Source of the DNA: Thermoleophilia bacterium
GTDB taxonomy: Bacteria; Actinomycetota; Thermoleophilia; RBG-16-64-13
Direction: 5' to 3'
Assembly (NCBI GenBank): GCA_027493445.1
Contig: JAOSKU010000001.1
Span: 3,492,822 to 3,556,821, forward strand
DNA: 64,000 nucleotides
The translations under genes and the position numbers were made by a program. Of this stretch, positions 1-7,953 are shown in pieces. How positions within the stretch are numbered: the stretch's first letter is position 1; the number at the start of each line of letters is the position of its first letter. The notes beneath the pieces were generated by a model, which ran no database searches, had not been told where the DNA came from, and saw only the letters and a list, made by a program, of their open reading frames with translations.

Positions 1-1143
1 GTACATGTTGGTGAACTCGGCCATGTCCTCCTCGGCGAAGCGTTTCACCTTCCAGCCACCCACCTCGGCCAGGATCGCGTCCAGGATCCTGTCTTGCAGC
101 TCGATGTCTCGAACCGAGCGCCCGGCCATGATGAATTGGAACGAGATGCGCATCTCCTCGGTGAGCTCGCGCATGCCTGGCTCCTGGGCCATCCATTCCA
201 CATCGTTCAGGGTCTTGGTGTGATCGTTGTACATAAGCCAGAAGGCCGGCGCCAGGTCGGCCCCCGCCAGGTTGAACTGGCGGTGGAAGACGTAGCCAAG
301 CTCGTTGTCGTAGATCTGGTAGTAGAGGTCGGCCCAGGCATCCCAGGAGGGTACCGCCAAGGTGTAGACCCGGAAATGTTCGTGGATGGGCAGCCGGTAG
401 GCGGGAACCGTTCCCCGGACCTTCCACTCCGTGGGCCCGGGCCAGTGGGTGAGCTTGACGGCGCACTTGGTGTAGACGCCCATCCCTCCCCGCGAGCCGA
501 TGGTGCCGCGGCAGATGCCGCGCACGCTGGGCCCGGGCCCCTCTCCGCAGAACCATCCGTCGCCTGAGCCCAAGGATCCGGTACGCACGATCTCACCAGC
601 CGGGGTGACCCACTCCAGGGCCAGCAGGTTTTCGGCGTTGCCGCCCATCCAGTAGGCCATGGGCCCCTGGCCGGCGTAGGCGCAGGAGCTGGCCAGGACG
701 GAGCAGGAGGCTCCCGCTCCCGTGATGTTGATGTTGAGCCCCAGCTTCAAGGTCTCGGCCTGCAGCTGGGCCGCAATCACGTAGGGCTCGATCACCGCGA
801 TCAGGTTCTTCTCGTCGATCTCGAGGATACGGTCCATGCGCCGCATGTCGAGCTGGAGGGTGGGGGCGTCGCTCTGGGGGGCCGCGAAGTGGTACCAGCC
901 GGTGGAAAGGGGTTTGACCTTGATTCTGTGCCGGTTGCACAGGCGGACGATGGTCTGCACTTCCTCGGTGGTCCGGGGCATGATCACCGCCACCGGCCGA
1001 GGCATGAAGTGGCTCTGCTCGGGGCGCACCAGGTCGGCCAGCACCTCGAAGGCGTAGGCATCGAGCACCACCGGATCGTCGGAGACGTTCTCGGCGCCGA
1101 CGATATCTTCCAGCTGCCGGTAGGTCTCTCGGCTAAGGGTCAC
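1..1143 (-). CDS. FAD-linked oxidase (GlcD/VAO type), C-terminus outside window
   Basis: The visible 381 residues begin at GTG 1143 behind an AGGAG site. They show the FAD_binding_4 (PCMH) fold of glycolate/D-lactate dehydrogenases and vanillyl-alcohol oxidases: a segment ending PRPVAVIMPRTTEEVQTIV, then a Gly-rich stretch NITGAGASCSVLASS. By family it oxidises an organic substrate and passes electrons to a partner. The likely partner is the Fe-S protein encoded immediately upstream (1292-2560), as in GlcDEF. Its N-terminus resembles that of the FAD protein at 2927-4393 (both have a VSDDP motif), so the operon carries two related flavoprotein subunits. Substrate unknown; the stop lies beyond position 1. 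Confidence 0.85.
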   Translation of the reverse strand, partial: MTLSRETYRQLEDIVGAENVSDDPVVLDAYAFEVLADLVRPEQSHFMPRPVAVIMPRTTEEVQTIVRLCNRHRIKVKPLSTGWYHFAAPQSDAPTLQLDMRRMDRILEIDEKNLIAVIEPYVIAAQLQAETLKLGLNINITGAGASCSVLASSCAYAGQGPMAYWMGGNAENLLALEWVTPAGEIVRTGSLGSGDGWFCGEGPGPSVRGICRGTIGSRGGMGVYTKCAVKLTHWPGPTEWKVRGTVPAYRLPIHEHFRVYTLAVPSWDAWADLYYQIYDNELGYVFHRQFNLAGADLAPAFWLMYNDHTKTLNDVEWMAQEPGMRELTEEMRISFQFIMAGRSVRDIELQDRILDAILAEVGGWKVKRFAEEDMAEFTNMY

Positions 1144-1173
1144 CGCACTCCTCTCCTTGTGTCAGAAGATCTG

Positions 1174-1274
1174 GGAGGCTGTTGAAGAACGAAACATCGG
1201 CCGCCGGGCTGCTCTGGGCGGCGCCATGCGGCGTCCTCGGTCGCGCCCGTAACGCTGCTACGGGCGGGCTGCGA
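1174..1274. repeat. Dispersed palindromic repeat, partial copy (GGAGGCTG-type end)
   Basis: About 100 bp starting GGAGGCTGTTGAAGAACGAA. It shares the core GGCGGCGCCATGCGGCGTCC and a CGCCCGTA...GCTACGGGCG hairpin with the copies at 2594, 2757, 6930, 28031, 38346, 53254 and 59341. The second arm is missing. It lies between two genes of one operon. Confidence 0.8.
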
Positions 1275-1291
1275 GAGCACCCCCGGCCGGG

Positions 1292-2560
1292 TCACAGGGC
1301 CTGCCTCACGAGCTCGAGCACGTCGAACACCCGCACGGGGGCGCGCCCGTCGCGCAACGCTTCGCTGAAGTTCTGCTCGCACCAGGGACAGGCACTTACC
1401 AGGGCGTCGGCTCCCGTGCTCTTGGCCTCCTCCACCCGCTCGGCGGCGGTCCAGGCGTTGAACTCCGGATAGGCCTCCCGCACCCCGCCGCCCGCACCGC
1501 AGCACCAGGCCGCCTCCCGGATGCGCTCCATCTCCACCAGCTCGATGCCGGGGATGGCCCGCAGGACGTCTCGCGGCGGTTCGTAGACTCCCTGGGCGCC
1601 GTTATAGCGCGGTCGCGGCGGATCGTAGACCACCGCCTGGCCGAAGATCTTCTTCTCGGCGCCTTCCCAGGGCACAAAGGGCTCGCCCTGCCGTCCCAGG
1701 TGGCAGGGGTCGTGGTAGGTGACCTTCAGGGGTACCGGAGTAGTGAACTCAAGGCGCCCCTCTCTGACCAAGCGGTCGACGAACTCCACCATGTGTATCG
1801 TTTCGACCCTCGAGCCCTCCCGGGCGTACAGGTGTTTGAAGGTGTGGTAGCAGTCGGCGCAGGGCGTCACCACGGTCTTGACGCCGGCATCTTCCCAGGC
1901 CCCGAGGACGCGCGCGGCCGTCCGCGCGAATTCCTCGCGGTAGCCCATGTGGTACACGCGCCCGCCGCAGCACTGTCCGTTGTCGAGCAGGCCGACATCA
2001 AGTCCGGCCTTTCGCAGGATGTCCAGCGACGTTCGGGCCACGGACTCCAGACCGCCGCCGAGAGAGTGCCGGCAGCCGGGGTGGAACACCAGTTCGGCTT
2101 TCTCGCGGGACAGGTCCTTGACGCCAGCGCCCTGCGCCCATGAACCACGGTCCGCTTCGGGAGCGCCGAGCATGGTGCCCCGCCGGCGGAACCCCTCGAT
2201 GACGGCCTGGTACCGCGGTGGGACCCGGCCCTGTTCCGCCAGCCAGAACCGGAACTCGCGCAGGGCCGCCAGCACTTCCATGTCGTAGCGGCACACCTTA
2301 CAGGCCACGTCGCAGTTGCCGCACAGCTGGCACTTGAAGGCGATGTCGACCACCCGGTCGGTGACCTCGCTCCGGCCGTCCAGGAGTGACAGGTAGGTCA
2401 CCAGCCGGCCGCCGCCCGAGTAATTGTGGAAGTTGTTGTGGTCGACGCTGGGGCAGCCCTTGGCGAACCGCGAGCTCTTGACCAGGTCGAAGGGGATCCA
2501 CTTACAATAAGAGCAGCGCGTGCACCGCATCGCGTCGGCGCGATAGTCCGCCAGTGCCAT
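1292..2560 (-). CDS. GlcF/HdrD-like iron-sulfur oxidoreductase subunit
   Basis: A 422-residue protein with two ferredoxin-type [4Fe-4S] motifs near the N-terminus (CTRCSYCK...CP, residues about 13-37, and CQLCGNCDVACKVC, about 77-90). Two CCG domains follow, with CCGGR (about 195) and CCGAGGG (about 342). This is the architecture of the glycolate oxidase Fe-S subunit and heterodisulfide-reductase-like proteins, which relay electrons from a flavoprotein to quinone or another carrier. Start ATG 2560 follows AGGAGGG. It is flanked on both sides by FAD-oxidase genes in the same direction, so a three-subunit membrane-associated dehydrogenase is likely. Physiological substrate unknown. Confidence 0.88.
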   Translation of the reverse strand: MALADYRADAMRCTRCSYCKWIPFDLVKSSRFAKGCPSVDHNNFHNYSGGGRLVTYLSLLDGRSEVTDRVVDIAFKCQLCGNCDVACKVCRYDMEVLAALREFRFWLAEQGRVPPRYQAVIEGFRRRGTMLGAPEADRGSWAQGAGVKDLSREKAELVFHPGCRHSLGGGLESVARTSLDILRKAGLDVGLLDNGQCCGGRVYHMGYREEFARTAARVLGAWEDAGVKTVVTPCADCYHTFKHLYAREGSRVETIHMVEFVDRLVREGRLEFTTPVPLKVTYHDPCHLGRQGEPFVPWEGAEKKIFGQAVVYDPPRPRYNGAQGVYEPPRDVLRAIPGIELVEMERIREAAWCCGAGGGVREAYPEFNAWTAAERVEEAKSTGADALVSACPWCEQNFSEALRDGRAPVRVFDVLELVRQAL

Positions 2561-2593
2561 CCAGGTTCCCTCCTTGTGCCTTTCGCCTAGTAG

Positions 2594-2754
2594 GAGCTCG
2601 TCTCAAAACGAAGCCCCGGCCCCCAGGCCGCACTGGGCGGCCCGATGCGGTGTCCTCGGTCGCGTCCGTAGCTCTGCTACGCCCGCTCCCTGCGTCCGTG
2701 CCTCGCCCGCGCCCAGCGCACCCTGGCGGCGAAGCGTCATTCCGACACGAGCTC
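2594..2754. repeat. Dispersed palindromic repeat, full copy A
   Basis: 161 bp bounded by GAGCTC on both sides. The left end GAGCTCGTCTCAAAACGAAG and the reverse complement of the right end GAGCTCGTGTCGGAATGACG form imperfect terminal inverted repeats. The similarity continues inward (CCAGG..GC.CTGGGCG), so the element can fold into one long hairpin with GTAGC TCT GCTAC at the tip. It is tandem with copy B, 2 bp away. Confidence 0.9.
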
Positions 2755-2756
2755 TG

Positions 2757-2917
2757 GAGCTCGTCTCAAAACGAAGCCCCGGCCCCCAGGCCGCACTGGG
2801 CGGCCCGATGCGGTGTCCTCGGTCGCGCCCGTAGCTCTGCTACGCCCGCTCCCTGCGTCCGTGCCTCGCCCGCGCCCAGCGCACCCTGGCGGCGAAGCGT
2901 CATTCCGAGCCGAGCTT
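2757..2917. repeat. Dispersed palindromic repeat, full copy B
   Basis: The same 161-bp length as copy A and nearly identical to it, ending GCGTCATTCCGAGCCGAGCTT just before the stop of the next gene. It carries no coding capacity of its own; the open frames seen here are by-products of high GC. Confidence 0.9.
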
Positions 2918-2926
2918 CTGGAGCTC

Positions 2927-4393
2927 TCAGAAGCAGAGTTTGCCGGGGTTCATGACGTTGTTGGGATCGAAGATCCCCTTGATCTTCCGGAGGAGCATCG
3001 TCGATTGGGCGTCCCGGTTGTAGACCAGGTCCGCCCAGGAGCCGTACGGCCGGGAGAAGTAGGCCCCCTGCCCGATAAGCCGTTCGCCGATCTGGGTGTG
3101 GACGGCCTTGGTTCGGGCGAGCTCGCGGGGGTCGCTCGGATCGAAGGGGAACGAAAGCTCGCAATGATGGGCGACCCCCTGATGCTGAGGCTGCAGGTAG
3201 ACCCCCATATCCCCGGCAGGGTAGCCGTGCTCTTCAGCGATCGTCCGGGCCGTCGCCACGAACCCCGAGGCCTTGTCGAGGGCGGCGAGGAAGAACACGT
3301 CCGCGGTGTCGCCCCGGTAGGCGAGCTTCCAGTAGGGCTCGGGGGAGCAGCCGGTGAGCGCGTCCTCGATCTGTCCGGTGGCTGCTCCCGGCAGGGCTGG
3401 GAGCAGCTCCAGGCCGCAAGCCCGGGCCGCCTCACTGATGTCCTTTTCCTGTACGTCGGCCCGCTCTTCGGGGAGCAAGGCTCGTCCGGCCACTCCCACG
3501 ACTAGCACCCAGGACGGCAGCTCCTCCTTCAGAGCGGCGACTCCGTGCTCCGCTGCCAGCAGGCGGGCGAGCAGGGCGCCGCTCGCCAGGAAGACCTCTT
3601 CGCCCAACCGCAGCCTTTGGAGCCGGTAGGCGAGGCCGGTCAGCTCTGCGAGCGTGCGGGCTGCGACGAAGAAGAACCTACGAACGCTGGGGAGGAGGGT
3701 GCACTTCACCGAAGCCCAGGTCACGATGCCGAGCGTCCCTTGGGCTCCGGAGAGCAGCCGGACGAAGTCGGTCTGCGCCGGCCCCTTGGGGTCCACTTGC
3801 CGGAGTCCAGCTCTCCATTGGTCCTCCAGGGAGTAGGGCCCGTAGCCGGCCTCGCCCGTGTAGGTCTTCTCCCCGTTGCCCCACACGACGCCGCAGGTTC
3901 GTAGGGGCTCGGGGAAGGCGTAATGGTACCGGGGGACTAGGGTTGGCTGCCTCTCCAGCAGGCTGCCGATTACCGACTTGTTGGGCCGGGGGCGTAAGGG
4001 GGCGACCAGCGCCAGGCCCTCCTTGGCCAGCTCCGGCCGGAGCTGGCCATACGTGACCCCCGGCTCGATCACCGCCATCCGGTTCCGCCGGTCGATCCGC
4101 TTGATAGCGTTCATACGGCTGAGGTCCACCATCACTGCTCCCGGAGCGCCGGGCACGGTGTCGCCGTAGAAATGGGGGCTGCCCGAGCTGACCGGGACCA
4201 GCGGGGTGCGGGTCGCGTTGGCCCACACCACCACCTCCTGCACCTCCCCTTCGCTGCCTGGTCGGACGGCGAACCAGGGCGGGATGGGGAGGACGAAGCT
4301 GTGGTCTCCGGAAAACACCTGCAGCGATTCGGGATCGTCGGAGACATGTTCCCGACCGACTATGCCGGCGAGCGCGTTCCTCGTGTCCGTCAC
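2927..4393 (-). CDS. FAD-linked oxidase (VAO/GlcD family)
   Basis: GTG 4393 follows AGGAGG at good spacing. Longer upstream versions would translate non-conserved Arg/Pro-rich sequence. The 488-residue product has the PCMH FAD-binding domain (about 40-230, with FAVRPGSEGEVQEVVVWANA and VSSGSPHFYGD) and a C-terminal cap and FAD-linked domain ending IKGIFDPNNVMNPGKLCF, the conserved tail of the 4-cresol dehydrogenase/VAO group. It is the first gene of the leftward operon with the Fe-S subunit (1292-2560) and a second FAD subunit (1-1143). Two tandem repeat copies separate it from the Fe-S gene. Substrate unknown; a phenolic compound or hydroxy acid is plausible by family. Confidence 0.87.
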   Translation of the reverse strand: MTDTRNALAGIVGREHVSDDPESLQVFSGDHSFVLPIPPWFAVRPGSEGEVQEVVVWANATRTPLVPVSSGSPHFYGDTVPGAPGAVMVDLSRMNAIKRIDRRNRMAVIEPGVTYGQLRPELAKEGLALVAPLRPRPNKSVIGSLLERQPTLVPRYHYAFPEPLRTCGVVWGNGEKTYTGEAGYGPYSLEDQWRAGLRQVDPKGPAQTDFVRLLSGAQGTLGIVTWASVKCTLLPSVRRFFFVAARTLAELTGLAYRLQRLRLGEEVFLASGALLARLLAAEHGVAALKEELPSWVLVVGVAGRALLPEERADVQEKDISEAARACGLELLPALPGAATGQIEDALTGCSPEPYWKLAYRGDTADVFFLAALDKASGFVATARTIAEEHGYPAGDMGVYLQPQHQGVAHHCELSFPFDPSDPRELARTKAVHTQIGERLIGQGAYFSRPYGSWADLVYNRDAQSTMLLRKIKGIFDPNNVMNPGKLCF

Positions 4394-4926
4394 GTCATGG
4401 CCTCCTGCCGTCGGTTCCGGGCGGTCTGCATCCGCGTTCGCCGCGCGGTGGGGTCGGGTGGGTTCCGGTGGACCGTCTTCCCGGCGGGGCGGAGAAGCCC
4501 GGCGATTCTGGCCACGCCCGGCCGCGGACGGGCCGCTTCGGTGCCGCCCCGGGACGGGCCGCACCCCCGCGATAGACCGGGCTTAGCGCCGGCAGAGGCG
4601 ACCCCCGCCGGAAGACTATACCTGGAGGCCGCGAGGTCTGGAAGAGGAGCGGCCGGCCTACCCCTCCCCGATGGCCGTGCTGTGGGCCGCACGCCCCAAG
4701 CCGTCGTGGTGGTGGGCGTCAACGAAACCCGGGGCTTGGATACTTGGATCTCGCGCACGTCGCGCACGACGCGGCCGCCCTTCCGTCGCATCCAGGCCGG
4801 CGGCCGGCCGGATGCGGAGCCGATTGACACATTGGCAATAGATATCCATAGTCTAGACCAATACCCTCCCTCCCGAGCAATCAGGGAGGACCAGGAGAGC
4901 GCGCGCGGACACAAAGGAAGGCAAGC
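4394..4926. other. Divergent intergenic region
   Basis: 533 bp between the leftward oxidase operon and the rightward hydrolase. No protein-like frame was found. It contains the promoter candidate at 4824-4852, the GGAGGACC stretch near the hydrolase start, and GC-rich sequence without further recognisable signals. Confidence 0.6.
4824..4852 (+). promoter_or_regulatory. Sigma70-like promoter for the CocE hydrolase
   Basis: TTGACA (4824-4829), a 17-bp spacer and CATAGT (4847-4852, 4 of 6 to consensus) lie in an unusually AT-rich patch about 75 bp before the ATG at 4927. Confidence 0.6.
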
Positions 4927-6662
4927 ATGTTCTCGAAGACCTGGGAGACCTCGAAGCGCCGGTACGGCATCGTCCACGAGAAGAACGTCTCGATCCCGGT
5001 GAGCGCGGGTTTCACGCTCGACTGCGACGTCCTGCGCCCGGACTCTCCGGAGAAGTTTCCCTGCATCTGCGGCTTCTTTCCCTTCAAGAAGGAGCGGATG
5101 ATGGAGCCGATGATGCCGGTGGCTGTGGGCGGGGACCGAGTGGCCATCGAGTCGGGCGACTTCAACTTCTACGTGCGCCGAGGTTACGCCATGGCCCTCT
5201 GCAACCTGCGGGGCACGGGGCGGTCGGGGGCGAGTTCGACCACCTGGGGGACGGCACCGTGCAGGACGTCTACGACGCTATCGAATGGTTGGCCACTCAG
5301 CCCTGGTGCGACGGTCAGGTGGCCACGTTCGGGGCCTCCTACTTCGCTATGATTCCCAAGCGGGTAGCCGAGCTGAAACCGCCCTCCCTCAAGACCATCT
5401 TCGCCCCTTGGGGAGTGACCGACCAGTACCGGGACGCCGTCTACAACGGGGGCATCTTCTCCTTCGTCTTCCACCGCTGGTTCCTGCAGAGCCTGGACAA
5501 CCTCCGTCTGGCCAAGCGCTACCGGGAGTGGGTGGGTGAGGAGGAGTTCCAGAGGCAGATCGAGGCGGCGCTTCAGGACCCCGAGATCAACATCCATCCC
5601 GACCTGGTCTACGCTCTGGAGCATCCCGACGAAGACGGTCTCATGATGATCGTGGAGTATATCCTCAATCCCTTGGACGCCCGGCTCCACAAGGAACGGG
5701 CGGTGCGCTTCGATACCGAGGTGGAAATCCCCGGCTACTTTGGCGGCTGCTGGGCCATGTACAACCTGCATCTGCCCGGCGATATCCGCAGCTACGAAAA
5801 CTGGAAAGGCCCGAAGAAGCTCACCATCGGCCCGCCCCTCTACATGGACCGGCCCGTCTACCAGTACGCCTTCGAATCGTTGCGCTGGTTCGACTACTGG
5901 TTGAAGGGCATCGACACCGGGATCATGGATGAGGCTCCCATACAGCTCTTTATTCAGAACACCGGGGAGTGGAAGAGTGCCTACGAGTGGCCCCTGCCCG
6001 AGACCAGGTGGACCGAGTTCTTCCTGCACAAGGATGGTCTGCTCTCCGAGCACGAGATCTGGCCGGATGAGACGTCGACGAGCTTCGTCGACGACAAGGA
6101 CTTCCACGGCTCGCTCACCTTCCTTACGCCGCGTCTGGTGGAGAACACCGAGGTCTGCGGGCCTTTGGTGCTCAATCTTTTCGCTTCGACCACCGACACG
6201 GAGGTCCTCTGGTTTGTCGACCTTCTGGAGATCGATCCCGAAGACAGCAGCCGGGTGCTCAGCAAAGGCTGGCTGCGAGGCTCGCAGCGGCACGTCGATC
6301 CGGAGCGCTCCAAGCCCTGGCAGCCTTACCACCCCCATGATCGGCGGGAGCCTCTCACCCCTGGGGAGGTGTACGAGTTCAACATCGAGATCCTCGCCAC
6401 CGGGGTGCTGTTGAGGCCGGGCTACCGGCTGGGCCTGCGCATCAAGGGCGCGGACAAGGACGACCAGCCGGCCAGCTTCCTTGAGGGGCATGGGTTGGGG
6501 CGACTCTGGCGGGAGAATCGGGCCGAGATCACTGTCTACCACGACAACGACCACCCCTCGCACCTGCTCGTGCCGATCACCCGGGGTAACCGCGTGGGGA
6601 CCTTCATGAGCGGCGGCGTGCTGCCGCTGCTCAGCGCGCACACGCATGTTGCAGCAGATTGA
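4927..6662 (+). CDS. CocE/NonD family alpha/beta hydrolase (one frameshift)
   Basis: Two frames join into one protein of about 578 residues. The first ends at CNLRGTGRSG and the second resumes EFDHLGDGTVQDVYDAIEWL. Restoring one G in the G5 run at 5226-5230 rejoins them. The order is an alpha/beta hydrolase core with nucleophile motif FGASYF, a helical cap (about residues 200-330) and a C-terminal jelly-roll (PepX_C) domain. Family members hydrolyse acyl or peptide esters and amides, for example cocaine esterase and glutaryl-7-ACA acylase. It sits just upstream of the uptake/catabolic cluster and may deacylate an imported substrate; that role is inference. Length is normal for the family, so the frameshift is probably artefactual. 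Confidence 0.85.
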
Positions 6663-6687
6663 CCCCAGCCTTGGGTTCTGGTATGTA
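6659..6687 (+). promoter_or_regulatory. Promoter with TetR-type operator at its start site
   Basis: TTGACC (6659-6664), 17 bp and TATGTA (6682-6687). Three bases downstream lies the near-palindrome TAGAGCGAGCGCTCTA. The identical 16-mer is placed the same way at 53189. It is about 380 bp upstream of livH. Confidence 0.6.
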
Positions 6688-6690
6688 TCT

Positions 6691-6706
6691 TAGAGCGAGC
6701 GCTCTA
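6691..6706. promoter_or_regulatory. Near-palindromic operator candidate, copy 1
   Basis: TAGAGCGAGCGCTCTA, with half-sites TAGAGCG and CGCTCTA around the centre. It is identical to 53189-53204. Size and symmetry are typical of TetR/FadR-class operators. Placement over the predicted +1 suggests repression. Confidence 0.65.
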
Positions 6707-6853
6707 TCTAAGGGACCTCATCCGGCGTACGGCACTGCTGGGACAGACGCCGGCTTGGCGCGAGCAGGCTACACCCGGGTTTCCCAGGCGGCAGCCTGAG
6801 ACGGCCCCCCGACCCGGGGTGGAGCCAGGTCATCGGCCGGCAGCAACCATGTG

Positions 6854-6882
6854 TTGACAGGGCGTTTGGGTCACTATAGTAT
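6854..6882 (+). promoter_or_regulatory. Second promoter candidate upstream of livH
   Basis: TTGACA (6854-6859) is followed by TATAGT at 15 bp or TAGTAT at 17 bp, in a local AT-rich stretch about 190 bp upstream of livH. The transcript would run through the repeat fragment at 6930-7053. Confidence 0.5.
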
Positions 6883-6929
6883 GCTAAGCCTCTGCGACAC
6901 AGTACTATATGGGGGCCGGAGTTGGGGGC

Positions 6930-7053
6930 CGGGCGAGAGGAGCCTGCCACGCAGGAGGCGGGCGTAGCTGGAGGCTACGGGCCCGACAAGGACACAGCAT
7001 CGGGCCGCGCTTAGCGGCCGCGGCGGCCAAGGCTTCGTTTTGAAACGGGCTCC
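6930..7053. repeat. Dispersed palindromic repeat, diverged copy in the livH leader
   Basis: The right-hand part of the repeat family: GGGCGAGAGGAGCCTG..., the tip hairpin CGTAGC...GCTACGGGC, and the end GGCTTCGTTTTGAAACGGGCTCC. It ends 15 bp before the livH ATG, so it lies in the 5' UTR of the ABC operon. Confidence 0.75.
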
Positions 7054-7068
7054 TGGACGGGGGAATTC

Positions 7069-7953
7069 ATGGCACTGACCGACTGGCTTCAGCTGCTGGT
7101 CATGGGTATCGCGCAGGGAGCCATCTTCGGCCTGATCGGCCTGGGCTACGTGACTATCTACCGCACCTCGCGGGTCGTCAACATGGCGCAGGGCAGCTTC
7201 GTCATGCTGGGAGCGCTCTTCGCGTACTCGTTCCTCAACGAGCTGGGTTGGCCTTTCTGGCTGTCGGGGGCGGTGTCGGTGGCGGGCGTCGTCCTGGTGG
7301 GCCTGGCGATGTACCAGCTGGTTCTGCGGCCTATCATCAAGATGTCGCTCGTGGGCATGATCCTGGCCACCATCGCGCTCAGCATTCTCTTCGAGAATCT
7401 CGCTCTACTGAGGTGGGGCGGGTATGGCAAGGGTCTACCGCCGTTCACCGGCGTGAAGCCACTCTGGGTCGGCGACGTGGCCGTTGCTCCCCAGGTTCTG
7501 TGGGTGGTGGGTCTCACAGCTGCCGTGCTCGTCGCCCTCCACATCCTGGCGAACTACACCCGCCTGGGCAAGCAGATGACCGCGACCGCCACCCGGCCGA
7601 TGGCGGCCAGCCTCTGCGGCATATCCACCAACAAGATGGTGCTGGCGGCGTTCGCCATCAGCGCCTCCGTCGGCGCCCTGGGGGGCATCAGCATCGGCTC
7701 AGTGGTGCCGGTGGCCTATGTCTCGGGCGGTATCTTCGGGCTGAACGGGTTCGTGGCCGCCATCCTGGGCGGTTGGGGCTCGAGCATGGGGGCCGTGCTC
7801 GGCGGCCTGACACTAGGCATCCTCGAGTCCCTGGCCACGGGCCTCATGCCCGCCGGCTACAAGAACGCGGTGGCCTTCGTGCTGCTCCTCCTCATCCTGT
7901 ATTTCCGTCCCTCGGGGCTGCTGGGTAAGTCGGCCACGGAAGGCGAGGACTGA
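7069..7953 (+). CDS. livH: Branched-chain amino acid-type ABC transporter permease LivH
   Basis: A 294-residue, highly hydrophobic protein with about eight membrane segments and the LivH hallmarks GLIGLGYVTIYRTSRVVNMAQG near the N-terminus and the inner GISTNKM/AFAISASVGALGG loop. It forms half of the membrane pore of a HAAT-family importer. In catabolic clusters such importers often carry aromatic acids or other organic acids rather than amino acids. Stop and start overlap the next gene (TGATG at 7953), so translation is coupled. Confidence 0.93.
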   Translation: MALTDWLQLLVMGIAQGAIFGLIGLGYVTIYRTSRVVNMAQGSFVMLGALFAYSFLNELGWPFWLSGAVSVAGVVLVGLAMYQLVLRPIIKMSLVGMILATIALSILFENLALLRWGGYGKGLPPFTGVKPLWVGDVAVAPQVLWVVGLTAAVLVALHILANYTRLGKQMTATATRPMAASLCGISTNKMVLAAFAISASVGALGGISIGSVVPVAYVSGGIFGLNGFVAAILGGWGSSMGAVLGGLTLGILESLATGLMPAGYKNAVAFVLLLLILYFRPSGLLGKSATEGED

